64,000 nt of DNA from NCBI RefSeq assembly GCF_020012125.1, contig NZ_JAIFAG010000001.1, forward strand, positions 4,092,001 through 4,156,000, in the 5' to 3' direction. Below are positions 49,310-57,744 of this stretch, in pieces. The translations under genes were made by a program, and so were the position numbers. Position 1 is the stretch's first letter. The number at the start of each line of letters is the position of its first letter. The stretch comes from Hymenobacter psoromatis (GTDB taxonomy: Bacteria > Bacteroidota > Bacteroidia > Cytophagales > Hymenobacteraceae). Under the pieces are notes generated by a model. The model was not told the origin of the DNA, searched no databases, and saw only the letters and a program-made list of their open reading frames with translations.

Positions 49310-50455
49310 ATGCTCAACAGCCCGTTTTTTGACACTATTCTTTCCCTGATTACGCTGTACCTGATTTTCAGCCAGCTCACGCTCTCGCTGGTCGAGCTGC
49401 CAGCGGGCGTGCTGAACACCAGGGGCACGTACCTGCACGCCCGGCTGGGCGATGCGCTGGGGCTGGCCCTGCGCGATGCGTTTTACCAGGCCCCCACCAT
49501 CCGGGCGCTGACGCTGCCCAGGGCGCAGAAAAACCTGCTCGTGGCCTGGGTACCGCGCTGGCCAAGCTACGTCAGCGAAACGCTCTTTGCCCAGACGATT
49601 ATCGAGCAGGTGGCCGGGGCGGGCACTGGCCCTACCCCCCTCGACCAGTTCAGCGCGGGCCTGCGCAGCCTGAGCCCAACGACGTTTACGGGCACGCTGC
49701 AAACGCTGTATGACAACGCCCTGCGCGTGGGAGCTACGCCTGCCGAGCAGGGCGTGGCCTTGCAGCGCAACCTGGAAGGCTGGTTTCACGAGTTCGGCGA
49801 GCGGCTCACGGGCTGGTACAAGCGCGATAATCGCAAGTACCTGTTTCTGGTGGGCCTGCTGGTGGCCGTGCTGGCCGATGTGGATTCAGTGCGGCTGGCC
49901 CGCTTTCTCGGCGACTCGCAGCACGCGGCCGCCCGCCTGGCGCTGGTGGATACCGGGCTGCAAATCGCGCGGGAAGCCCACCCGGCCGGATTGGACTATA
50001 ACCCGGCCAATCCGGCCGGCGCACCGCCGGCTGTACCAGCAAGCCGAGCCATGCACCAAGCCGATTCGTTGTTTCAGCAGGCGCTGGCGGCCGTGCCCGC
50101 GGCGGGGCTGCCCCTGGGCTGGCTGCGCTGGACCCACCGCAGTGCCCGGCGCACCAACACCACGACGGTGCGCGACTCGGCGAGCCCCGCCCGGCGCTAT
50201 GCCCGCCCGGCGGCCTATGGGTGGGACCCGGCGGCCGACGACTTCGGGATGCCGCCCTACGCCCAGCGGTGGCAGCTCGATGCCCAAACCGGCCAGGTGC
50301 GCCTGGCGCGCGGGTTTTCGGGCTTTTTGGATATCCTGGGCGGCTGGCTGCTCACGGCCTTTGCCCTGATGCTGGGCGCGCCTTTCTGGTTCGATACGCT
50401 GGGTAAGTTCATCAATATTCGCAACGTCGGCCTCAAGCCTAAGTCAACCACCTAG
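49310..50455 (+). CDS. Membrane protein of an uncharacterised cluster (gene 1)
   Basis: 381 residues from the ATG at 49310. Membrane segments: one near the N-terminus (TILSLITLYLIFSQLTLSLV), one central (YLFLVGLLVAVLADVDSVRL, after the polar GWYKRDNRK) and one near the C-terminus (LGGWLLTAFALMLGAPFWFD), followed by LGKFINIRNVGLKPK. The combination of GWYKR, LVAVLADVDS and GAPFWFD occurs in a widespread family of unknown membrane proteins. No enzymatic motif is visible. The next gene begins 13 nt later, so the two are co-transcribed. Confidence 0.75.
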   Translation: MLNSPFFDTILSLITLYLIFSQLTLSLVELPAGVLNTRGTYLHARLGDALGLALRDAFYQAPTIRALTLPRAQKNLLVAWVPRWPSYVSETLFAQTIIEQVAGAGTGPTPLDQFSAGLRSLSPTTFTGTLQTLYDNALRVGATPAEQGVALQRNLEGWFHEFGERLTGWYKRDNRKYLFLVGLLVAVLADVDSVRLARFLGDSQHAAARLALVDTGLQIAREAHPAGLDYNPANPAGAPPAVPASRAMHQADSLFQQALAAVPAAGLPLGWLRWTHRSARRTNTTTVRDSASPARRYARPAAYGWDPAADDFGMPPYAQRWQLDAQTGQVRLARGFSGFLDILGGWLLTAFALMLGAPFWFDTLGKFINIRNVGLKPKSTT

Positions 50456-50468
50456 CTTTTTACTTCTC

Positions 50469-51617
50469 ATGCGCCACCTACCCGCCCTGCTGCTCGGCGT
50501 GCTGCTCCTGCTACCGCTGAAGAGCTGTAAAGTGCCCGATATTCAGCCCTTTGCCACGGCTACCGGCGAAATGACCTCCGCCGTGGGCGCGGGCTACGAC
50601 CTGGTGCTGGACGACCTGGCGGCTACCTCCCCGCTGGGCCTGAGCACCGGCCAGCAAACCCAGCTGCTGCTGCAGCGCGATTCCCTGGCCAAGCACCTAC
50701 GCGTGAGCCGGCGCGCCCTGGCGGCCTTCAACCAATATGCCAAGGCGCTGGTGGAGGTAGCGGATGCCGGGGTGCAGGGCCAAGCCAGCCTCAACAAAAT
50801 AGCGACCGCGCTGGCGGGGGTAGCGGCCGCTTTCAACCCGGTGGCCGGCGTGGCGGGCGGCCTGTTTGCCACCGGCGTGCAGGGTATTTCGAAGAACGTG
50901 CAGCAAATCCGGACGCTGAAGCGGCTCGACCGGGCCCTGAGCGCGGCCGATAGCGCCGTGCAGCGGGCTACGGCGCTGCTGGCCGCCAACAACCAGGACA
51001 TTGCCCGCATCGACAGCGCGGCGGCCAGCATCGCCGATGCCCAGCTGACCGGGGCCAACCAGAACGTGCTGCAAGCCTACGACGACCTGACGCTGCGCAC
51101 AGCCCGCGCCGATACGGCCGCCGCCCTGATGGTGGAGTTTGAAGCCACGGCCATTGCCTACAACGGAGCCCCAGCCGACCGGCGCACGCGCTACCAGAAG
51201 CGCCTGAGCCAGCTGCTAAGAGAAATTGCGCGCTTCGACCCGGTGATAACCCGGTTTTTCGACCCCGGCACCGGGTCCCTACCCCCCTTCCCGGCCAGCG
51301 AGCTGCGGCCTACCCTGGCGCTACTGGCCAAGCGCGAGGACTTTTGGCGGCAGCGGGCCGATTACGGAATTTCGGCCCCCTTCCAGGCGCGCTACGACCG
51401 GGTGCAGGCCGAGCTGGCTGCCCGCGCCCGGTGCGCCCGGCAGCACCGGCAGGTGCTGCAAAAAGCCACCGACCTGCTCGAAACCTGGGCCACCAGCCAC
51501 ACCGCTCTCCGGCAAGCGGTGGTTGACCAGCGGCACGCCGTGTCCTTTGCGGAGGTGGTGGCCGAAGCCCGCCAGCTCAAGGAATATATTGATAAGATTT
51601 CCACCGCCTTTAACTAA
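50469..51617 (+). CDS. Helical lipoprotein-like protein of an uncharacterised cluster (gene 2)
   Basis: 382 residues. Signal peptide with a probable lipobox PLKSC (Cys20). The rest is almost entirely helical and coiled-coil-like (LKRLDRALSAADSAVQRATALLAANNQ), with a short hydrophobic Ala/Gly stretch at about 112-142 (IATALAGVAAAFNPVAGVAGGLFATGV) that could insert in a membrane, as in pore-forming helical toxins or phage-shock-like proteins. No family is recognised. It is flanked by tight spacing on both sides (13 and 8 nt). Confidence 0.72.
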   Translation: MRHLPALLLGVLLLLPLKSCKVPDIQPFATATGEMTSAVGAGYDLVLDDLAATSPLGLSTGQQTQLLLQRDSLAKHLRVSRRALAAFNQYAKALVEVADAGVQGQASLNKIATALAGVAAAFNPVAGVAGGLFATGVQGISKNVQQIRTLKRLDRALSAADSAVQRATALLAANNQDIARIDSAAASIADAQLTGANQNVLQAYDDLTLRTARADTAAALMVEFEATAIAYNGAPADRRTRYQKRLSQLLREIARFDPVITRFFDPGTGSLPPFPASELRPTLALLAKREDFWRQRADYGISAPFQARYDRVQAELAARARCARQHRQVLQKATDLLETWATSHTALRQAVVDQRHAVSFAEVVAEARQLKEYIDKISTAFN

Positions 51618-51625
51618 GCCCGGCC

Positions 51626-52099
51626 ATGCCCGTTATTGATTGGAACAACCTCATTTTGCTGGAAGACTGGGCCGCTGCGCTCCAGCAAATTCTGGCCGCT
51701 GCCGAAGCCGCCGTGCAAAGCCCCACCGGCCAGCGCCAGGAAATAGCCGAGCTGCTGCGCACGTTCATCAAGAAGTCGCCCATTGATGCCGGCCCCCTCG
51801 ACAACATTGCCACGGGCGCAATCGTTGACCTGAACATCAGCATCATCGGTGATGCGCTGCGGGCCATTCGGGCGCGCGAATCGGCGCTCAAGCAGCAAAT
51901 CACCCTCATTACCGGCGTGACAACACAAGCTCGCAACGACGCCAAAAACCTGCGGCTGGATAAGGTAAACCAGGCCCTGGCCGAAGCACGAATGGCGCTT
52001 AAAGCCTTGCAAGCCGCCAACCATGCCCTGGACACCCCCGATACGAAACTGGCCAAGAAAATTGACACCCTCGTGGCGGCCCTGCGCGACTTGAGCTAA
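51626..52099 (+). CDS. Soluble helical protein of an uncharacterised cluster (gene 3)
   Basis: 157 residues with no signal peptide. Predicted almost all-helical: WAAALQQILAAAEAAVQ, then LRAIRARESALKQQITLI and LAEARMALKALQAANHALD. Mid-protein AIVDLNISIIGDALRAI may be amphipathic. It starts 8 nt after gene 2, so translational coupling is likely. It may bind or regulate the helical lipoprotein. No homology is recognised. Confidence 0.7.
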   Translation: MPVIDWNNLILLEDWAAALQQILAAAEAAVQSPTGQRQEIAELLRTFIKKSPIDAGPLDNIATGAIVDLNISIIGDALRAIRARESALKQQITLITGVTTQARNDAKNLRLDKVNQALAEARMALKALQAANHALDTPDTKLAKKIDTLVAALRDLS

Positions 52100-52264
52100 G
52101 CCCAGCGGAGTATTTGCGCCCCTAAACCCTGGCCCTGAGCAAGACGAGGGGGTAGGGCCGTGAGGAACGAGCGCGACAGTCGCAAAGCCGCCTGTTTTGC
52201 GTTAGGACAGTAGCGGGCCGCTGGTGTTTATTGCGAGGGAATTCCGCCCTTTGCACCCTGGCCC

Positions 52265-53170
52265 ATGAGCGCTTACTACCAGCCCTCCCACAAAATGACC
52301 GCCGCGGGCAGCTTGCTGCTGCTGGCTGGCGGGGTAGCGGCCGCCGCCGTGCTGGCTCCCCTCTACATCTACGCCGTCTGGTACATTCCTTCCGTGTACC
52401 TGAACTTGCTGGTATGCGGGGTTTTCGGGCTGCTGCTGGGCGGGGCGCTGGCCTCGCTGGCGAAAATAGGCAAGCTGCGCAGCCCCTGGGTGGTAGGCCA
52501 GCTGGCGCTGGTAGTGGGCCTGGTGGCCGTATACCTCGAATGGAGCGTGTTTCTGACGCTGCTCTACAACTCCAAAACGACCGGCTCCGAGTCGCAGGCC
52601 GATACGAGTACGTCCTTTAGTTTACCCTTATTCACCCAAATTGTTACCAGCCCGGTAGCCATGTGGCAGGCCATGCAGCGGGTAAATGCCACCGGCACCT
52701 GGTCGCTGGGCAGCGCCAGCGCCACCAATACGGCGGTGTCGGGCGTGTTCCTATGGCTGGTTTGGCTGGGGGAAGCTGCCATTATTATGGGCGTGGCCTA
52801 CTGGCTGGCACACCGCCAGGCCAGCGAGCCGTTTTCGGAAACCAGCGACGAGTGGGCGGCCACCGAACACCTGGCGCGCCCCCTAAACTACGTGCAGGAC
52901 GTGCCCGGCATCCGCGCGGCCCTCGAAAGCGGCCACTTCGAGCAGCTGGTACCCTATGATGGGCAGTCGGCCACCGGCTCGTTTGCCCGGCTGCAGCTGC
53001 ACCACGCCCCCAACGCCTCCGACTGCCACTACCTAACCCTGCAAAACGTGGCAACCAAGCGCGACAAAAAGGGCAAGGGCACGCAGCAAGCCAAAACTGT
53101 TCTGAAGTACCTGGCGCTTTCGCCCACCACTTACCAGCAGCTGCGCCAGCGCTTCGGCACGGCCGTGTAG
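52265..53170 (+). CDS. Four-helix membrane protein with soluble C-terminal domain (gene 4)
   Basis: 301 residues. Membrane segments at about 12-40 (AGSLLLLAGGVAAAAVLAPLY), 43-65 (LNLLVCGVFGLLLGGALASL), 73-98 (WVVGQLALVVGLVAVYLEW) and 160-182 (GVFLWLVWLGEAAIIMGVAYW). The C-terminal 110 residues are soluble and probably cytoplasmic. Unrecognised. It is on the same strand as genes 1-3 but separated by 165 bp that may hold its own promoter (CCCTTTGC about 10 nt before the ATG), so membership of the cluster is less sure. Confidence 0.75.
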   Translation: MSAYYQPSHKMTAAGSLLLLAGGVAAAAVLAPLYIYAVWYIPSVYLNLLVCGVFGLLLGGALASLAKIGKLRSPWVVGQLALVVGLVAVYLEWSVFLTLLYNSKTTGSESQADTSTSFSLPLFTQIVTSPVAMWQAMQRVNATGTWSLGSASATNTAVSGVFLWLVWLGEAAIIMGVAYWLAHRQASEPFSETSDEWAATEHLARPLNYVQDVPGIRAALESGHFEQLVPYDGQSATGSFARLQLHHAPNASDCHYLTLQNVATKRDKKGKGTQQAKTVLKYLALSPTTYQQLRQRFGTAV

Positions 53171-53208
53171 CGGGGGTAGGGTAATTTACAAAACCACCCT
53201 ACCCCCGC
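53170..53208. terminator. Hairpin built from the GGGGGTAGGG heptamer
   Basis: GCGGGGGTAGGGT (53170-53182) pairs perfectly with ACCCTACCCCCGC (53196-53208). It lies between convergent genes (gene 4 and ettA). It can act as a terminator and is the only place where the over-represented heptamer occurs as a simple inverted pair. Confidence 0.65.
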
Positions 53209-53247
53209 CATTCTCACGCAAGCTGCCGGCCAGGACGGGGTAATCCG

Positions 53248-54915
53248 TTAGCCCAGTTTCTTATAACGCACCCGCTTGGGCTCCACGTCGCCGAGGCGCT
53301 TGCGCTTGGCTTCTTCGTAATCCGAGAAATTACCCTCGAACCACACCACTTCCGAGTCGCCTTCGAAGGCCAGGATGTGGGTAGCGAGCCGGTCCAGAAA
53401 CCAGCGGTCGTGGCTGATGATGACGGCGCAGCCGGCGAAGTTTTCCAGCGCGTCTTCCAGCGCCCGGATGGCGTTCACATCCAGGTCGTTGGTAGGCTCG
53501 TCGAGCAGCAGTAGATTCGCGCCCTGCTTGAGGGTCATGGCTAGGTGTACGCGGTTTTTCTCGCCGCCCGAGAGCGTGCCGACTTTCTTTTCCTGGTCGC
53601 CGCCGCCGAAGTTAAACTTGCTCACGTAGGCCCGCGAATTCACTGGCCGGCCGGCGAGCAGCATGGTTTCGGTGCCGCCCGTGATGGTGTCGAATACCGA
53701 TTTGCTGGGGTCGAGCGAGTCGTGCTGCTGGTCGATGTAGGCAGTTTGCACCGTGGGGCCGACTTCGAACGTGCCGGCGTCAGGCTTCATTTGGTCGGTT
53801 ATCATCCGAAAGAGCGTGGTCTTGCCCGCGCCGTTGGGTCCGATGATACCCACGATGCCGCCCTGGGGTAGGGAAAAGCTCAGGTTCTCGAACAGCAGCT
53901 TGTCGCCAAAAGCTTTGCGCAAGTGCTCGGCCTCAATAACTTGCGCACCCAGGCGCGGGCCATCGGGGATGAATAGTTCGAGCTTCTGCTCCTTGTCTTT
54001 GGCTTCTTCGCTAGCCAGCTTGTCGTAGTTGGCGAGGCGGGCCTTGCCCTTGCTCTGACGGGCTTTGGGCGACATCCGTACCCATTCCAGCTCGCGCTGC
54101 AAGGTTTTGGCGCGCTTGCTTTCGGTGTTTTCCTCCTTGGCCAGGCGGTCAGTTTTCTGTTCCAGCCACGAGCTGTAATTACCCTTCCACGGAATACCGG
54201 TGCCGCGGTCCAGCTCCAGAATCCAGCCGGCCACGTTATCGAGAAAATAGCGGTCGTGGGTGACGGCAATCACGGTGCCTTTGTACTGCTGCAAGTGCTG
54301 CTCTAGCCACAGCACGCTTTCGGCGTCGAGGTGGTTAGTGGGCTCGTCAAGCAACAGTACGTCAGGCTCTTGCAGCAGCAGGCGACACAGGGCCACGCGG
54401 CGCTTCTCGCCCCCGCTGAGCGTGCCGATAATGGCTTCCTGCGGCGGGGTACGCAGGGCGTCCATCGCCCGTTCCAGCTTGCTGTCGAGGTTCCAGGCGT
54501 CGAGCTGGTCCAGGCGCTCCTGCACCGTGCCCTGGCGCTCCAGCAGCTTGTCGAAGTCGGCGTCTTCGGCCCCGAAGGCTTCGTTTATTTCATCGTATTC
54601 TTTGAGCAGGGCTACCGTTTCGGCGGCTCCTTCCTGCACCACTTCCAGTACGGTTTTGGCGGGGTCGAGCTGGGGCTCCTGCTCCAGGTAGCCCACCGAG
54701 TAGCCGGGCGAAAACACGACTTCACCCTGAAACTGCTTGTCTACCCCCGCAATAATTTTCAAGAGGCTCGACTTGCCCGAGCCGTTGAGGCCGAGCACGC
54801 CGATTTTGGCCCCATAGAAAAACGAGAGGTAGATATTTTTGAGAACCTGCTTCTGCGGCGGGTAAATCTTGCTTACCCCAGCCATGCTGAAGATGATAGT
54901 GGGCTGGTCGGACAT
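53248..54915 (-). CDS. ettA: Energy-dependent translational throttle protein EttA (ABC-F)
   Basis: Soluble ABC-F ATPase that acts on the ribosomal E site and couples translation to energy state. Two ATPase halves: Walker A GLNGSGKSS and GPNGAGKTT, signatures TLSGGEKRRV and TLSGGEKNRV, Walker B LLLDEPTNHLDAES and LLLDEPTNDLDVNA. The interdomain linker (SPKARQSKGKARLANYDKL) and the arm in the first half are those of EttA. 555 residues is normal. Monocistronic. Confidence 0.96.
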   Translation of the reverse strand: MSDQPTIIFSMAGVSKIYPPQKQVLKNIYLSFFYGAKIGVLGLNGSGKSSLLKIIAGVDKQFQGEVVFSPGYSVGYLEQEPQLDPAKTVLEVVQEGAAETVALLKEYDEINEAFGAEDADFDKLLERQGTVQERLDQLDAWNLDSKLERAMDALRTPPQEAIIGTLSGGEKRRVALCRLLLQEPDVLLLDEPTNHLDAESVLWLEQHLQQYKGTVIAVTHDRYFLDNVAGWILELDRGTGIPWKGNYSSWLEQKTDRLAKEENTESKRAKTLQRELEWVRMSPKARQSKGKARLANYDKLASEEAKDKEQKLELFIPDGPRLGAQVIEAEHLRKAFGDKLLFENLSFSLPQGGIVGIIGPNGAGKTTLFRMITDQMKPDAGTFEVGPTVQTAYIDQQHDSLDPSKSVFDTITGGTETMLLAGRPVNSRAYVSKFNFGGGDQEKKVGTLSGGEKNRVHLAMTLKQGANLLLLDEPTNDLDVNAIRALEDALENFAGCAVIISHDRWFLDRLATHILAFEGDSEVVWFEGNFSDYEEAKRKRLGDVEPKRVRYKKLG

Positions 54916-54963
54916 ATGTTTGAAGTGCTGATTTTTGAGGTACTGAAGTGCTGTCGCTGAGTT

Positions 54964-55139
54964 TTTGGTCCTTGGTTCCTGGTTTTTAATCCTGGTTTTG
55001 AGCGTGCGATTTCTAGCCTCCGGGCGTCAAAGGTCGGCGGACGCTGGTCAAAATAGAAGCCTTCCCTTTTTTACGGCTAAAACCAGAAACCCTAAACCGA
55101 GAATTAGAAACCAGGCACTAGGAACTCCAAACCAGAAAC
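54964..55139. repeat. Imperfect inverted repeat with CCTGGTTTTTAAT / ATTAGAAACCAGG units
   Basis: The stretch 54964-54999 (GGTTCCTGGTTTTTAATCC) is partly complementary to 55078-55139, where AAACCAG-type units recur several times. It fills much of the 329-bp divergent gap between ettA and the DUF349 gene. Degenerate, so it is an old repeat or several overlapping ones. Otherwise the gap shows nothing clear. Confidence 0.6.
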
Positions 55140-55244
55140 TACCAATTTTTCGCGTAAACTTGTAGTTCATTCCCTGTCCACGTTTGGAGCCGACTGCTGC
55201 GCTTTCCGACGTTTTTGCCTCACTCTATCTTTCCCATTTCACCA

Positions 55245-56564
55245 ATGGACATTCCCGACCACCCGCTCACGGAAGCTCGCCGCTATGGCTACGTGCAGGA
55301 CGGGGGCGTTTGGCTGCGCCCGGTTTTGGGCCAGCCGGCCCGCCGCATCGGCCAGGTTAAAGACACGGACGATGACGCGCTGCGCTACTTTGGCCAGCGC
55401 TACGAGGCTTTTCGGGCAAAGATTGATGAGCTGCTAGAACGCCTGCAAGCTGCTGACAACCAAGGCTCTTACCTGATGAAGCTGCTGCACCTGCAGGAGC
55501 AGACCAAGCAGCACGACGGCCTGGGCGACTACGAGGGCCTGCACCGCCGCCTGCGCGAGGCCGAGGAGCAGCTCAACGTGTCGGTGGCCCGCAACCGCGA
55601 AAAAAACCTGGCCACCAAAGTCAGCCTCATCGAGCAGGCTGAGGCCCTGCGCGAAAGCGTGGAGTGGCTGTCGGCCAGCGAAACCGTGAAGGAATTGCGC
55701 CAAGCCTGGCTTAAAACCGGGCCCGTGGACAAGGCCCTGGCCCCGCCGCTCGAAGAGCGCTTTCACGGGGCAGTGCAGGAATTCTTTGACCGCCGCAAAG
55801 CCTTCCAGACCGACCGCAAGGCGCTGGCGCGCCGCACCGTGGAGCGCTACCGCGAGCTGGTGAACCAGGCCGAAAGCCTCAAGAACTCCGACCAGTTCGA
55901 AGCCGTGTCGCGGCAGCTTAAGCAGCTGCAAACGGCCTGGCGCGACGTGAATGGCAACCTGCCCAAAAAGCAGGCGGCCGAGCTGTGGACCCGATTTCGG
56001 GCGGCTAACAACCACTTTTTTGAGCGCCTCAAAACGCACATCGAAACCCAGCGCCCCGCCGAGGTGCGCCCCGGTGCCGTGCCCGGCTCACCCGAGGAAA
56101 GCCTGCTGCGCAAGCGCGAGCTGGCCCGCCGCGCCGAGGCCCTCATTGCCCTACCCCCCAACCAGGGCGTGACGCAGGCCAAAGCCCTGCAAGCCGAGTG
56201 GAAGCAAAGCGGCGCGGTGCGTGGCCCCGAGTCGGACCAGCTGTGGCAGCGCTTCATGCTGGCCTGCGACAAGGTATTTGAGATGAGTGCCCTCGACTAC
56301 TACCTGCGCAAGCGCCAGGCTGAGGGCAGCCCGCCGCTGAGCCCCGACGAGCGCGCCCAGACCGCTACGGTGGCCTTGCGCAAGTTTATTGAGAGCGACC
56401 GCCAGGAGCTAGCCGCGCTGCGCGATAACCTGAGCAAGCTCAACAATTCGGCAGCTAATGACCAGTTCCGGCAACTCTTGCAAGGAAAAATTCGCACCTT
56501 CGAGCGTAAGATTCAAACTAAAACCGAGCTAATTACCCTCTTTCAGCTGTCTACCGGCAGCTAA
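55245..56564 (+). CDS. DUF349 repeat protein
   Basis: 439 residues from the ATG at 55245. Mostly helical with several DUF349 repeats (from about residue 130: VKELRQAWLKTGPVDKAL, then LKQLQTAWRDVNGNLPKKQAAELWTRF and LQAEWKQSGAVRGPESDQLWQRF). The repeat unit has conserved Trp and a helix-turn-helix-like form. The family is of unknown function, and its proteins are often large and charged. It is cytoplasmic, upstream of the DUF2795 gene with the same orientation. Confidence 0.9.
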   Translation: MDIPDHPLTEARRYGYVQDGGVWLRPVLGQPARRIGQVKDTDDDALRYFGQRYEAFRAKIDELLERLQAADNQGSYLMKLLHLQEQTKQHDGLGDYEGLHRRLREAEEQLNVSVARNREKNLATKVSLIEQAEALRESVEWLSASETVKELRQAWLKTGPVDKALAPPLEERFHGAVQEFFDRRKAFQTDRKALARRTVERYRELVNQAESLKNSDQFEAVSRQLKQLQTAWRDVNGNLPKKQAAELWTRFRAANNHFFERLKTHIETQRPAEVRPGAVPGSPEESLLRKRELARRAEALIALPPNQGVTQAKALQAEWKQSGAVRGPESDQLWQRFMLACDKVFEMSALDYYLRKRQAEGSPPLSPDERAQTATVALRKFIESDRQELAALRDNLSKLNNSAANDQFRQLLQGKIRTFERKIQTKTELITLFQLSTGS

Positions 56565-56647
56565 CCTTTGGCCGGGCATTTGCGTTGCGCCGGTGGCGCT
56601 TATATTTAGCAACCTTTTTTCCAACGCCTACCCCCTCTTTTTTTACC

Positions 56648-56869
56648 ATGTACTGGACCCTCGAACTCGCCTCCTACCTGGAAGATGCGCCCTGGCCGGC
56701 CACCAAGGACGAACTCATTGACTTTTCTATTCGCTCGGGGGCCCCGATGGAGGTAGTCGAAAACCTGCAAGGGCTGGAAGATGACGGCCAGCCCTACGAA
56801 AACATCGAAGAAGTGTGGCCCGACTACCCCACCAAGGAAGACTTCATGTTCAACGAAGATGAATACTAA
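56648..56869 (+). CDS. DUF2795 domain protein
   Basis: 73 residues from the ATG at 56648. The sequence YWTLELASYLEDAPWPATKDELIDFSIRSGAP (in part) and the acidic tail WPDYPTKEDFMFNEDEY define the DUF2795 family, very conserved in Bacteroidota and of unknown function. Upstream frame extension to 56585 is unlikely. The stop is followed within 6 nt by a palindromic repeat. Confidence 0.9.
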   Translation: MYWTLELASYLEDAPWPATKDELIDFSIRSGAPMEVVENLQGLEDDGQPYENIEEVWPDYPTKEDFMFNEDEY

Positions 56870-56874
56870 TTCAG

Positions 56875-56986
56875 TTATCAATTATCAGTGAACAGTTATC
56901 AACTGTTCTTCAAATATTTGCGCGGGTTGCAGCCACCAGTTAGCCTCCTTCGGAATTGATAACTGATAATTGCTCACTGATAATTG
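56875..56986. repeat. Palindromic repeat, CAATTATCAGTGA arms
   Basis: Left arm 56875-56904 (TTATCAATTATCAGTGAACA...) and right arm 56956-56986 are complementary with an insertion in the right arm. The right arm supplies the first codons of the ABC ATPase gene. Repeats of this form are frequent between Bacteroidota genes. Confidence 0.8.
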
Positions 56987-57687
56987 AAAAGTTAATCGCG
57001 GGGTACCCCAATCGGGTGCTGCTCCGCGATTTTTCGTTGGTGCTGCCGGCCGCGCCCACGTTTGTGGCGGTGCTGGGGCACAACGGAGCCGGCAAAACCA
57101 CCTTGTTTCGGGTGCTGACTGGGCAGCTGCCCTACCAAGGCTCGGTGCGGCTGGGCGGGCCCGAAGAGCTGCGCACGCTGCGCGGGCCGGCGCTGGCGCG
57201 GCGGCTGGGCTACCTGCCCCAGCGTGGCAGCCTCGACTTTGGCCTGGCTGCCCGCGAGCTGGTGGTGATGGGCCGCTACCGCCACCACGGCCTGTTCAGC
57301 ACCTACGGCCCCGCCGACTACGCCCGCGCCGACGCGGCGCTGGCCGCCGTGGGCGCTACCCACCTGGCTGGGCAGGATTTCCGGGAGCTTTCGGGCGGCG
57401 AGCAGCAGCTAATATGGCTGGCCCAGCTAAGCCTGCACGATGCGCCGCTGTACCTGCTCGATGAGCCTACCCAGCAGCTCGACGTGTACCATCGGCGGCG
57501 CATTTTTGCTTTGCTAAGTGAGTGGGTAACGATAGAAGGGCGCACCATTTTATGCAGCACCCACGACCTCGACAGCCTGCCCGGCCTGCCCGGCTTCCTG
57601 CTCAATTTGTCGCGCCCGCACCCCAAGCTGCTACCCCTCAGCGCCGAATCGGTACGCGCTGAGCGCAGGTTTCTGGAAAAGGAATGA
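56956..57687 (+). CDS. ABC transporter ATP-binding protein, iron-siderophore/cobalamin type
   Basis: 243 residues. Walker A GHNGAGKTT, Q-loop YLPQRG, signature LSGGEQQLIW, Walker B YLLDEPTQQLD and switch His STHDLD. The pattern resembles FecE/BtuD-type ATPases of the iron-siderophore/vitamin B12 class. No permease or binding protein is beside it. The start is the TTG at 56956, inside the right arm of a palindromic repeat: its first 11 or so residues (ITDNCSLIIEK) are repeat-encoded, yet LIIEKLIAGYPNRVLL fits the first beta-strand of the fold. The next start codon (GTG 57016) would delete that strand. Confidence 0.85.
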   Translation: MITDNCSLIIEKLIAGYPNRVLLRDFSLVLPAAPTFVAVLGHNGAGKTTLFRVLTGQLPYQGSVRLGGPEELRTLRGPALARRLGYLPQRGSLDFGLAARELVVMGRYRHHGLFSTYGPADYARADAALAAVGATHLAGQDFRELSGGEQQLIWLAQLSLHDAPLYLLDEPTQQLDVYHRRRIFALLSEWVTIEGRTILCSTHDLDSLPGLPGFLLNLSRPHPKLLPLSAESVRAERRFLEKE

Positions 57688-57740
57688 GTAGCGAAAGAAC
57701 GTCATGCTTCCTTCGTCAGCATGACGTTCTTTCGCTACTC
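57686..57740. terminator. Long perfect hairpin with GAACGTCATGCT core
   Basis: GAGTAGCGAAAGAACGTCATGCT (57686-57708) pairs perfectly with 57718-57740, 9-nt loop. It overlaps the ABC gene stop codon and lies between convergent genes, so it can terminate both. The core is shared with the repeat at 32091-32184. Confidence 0.85.
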
Positions 57741-57744
57741 ACCA

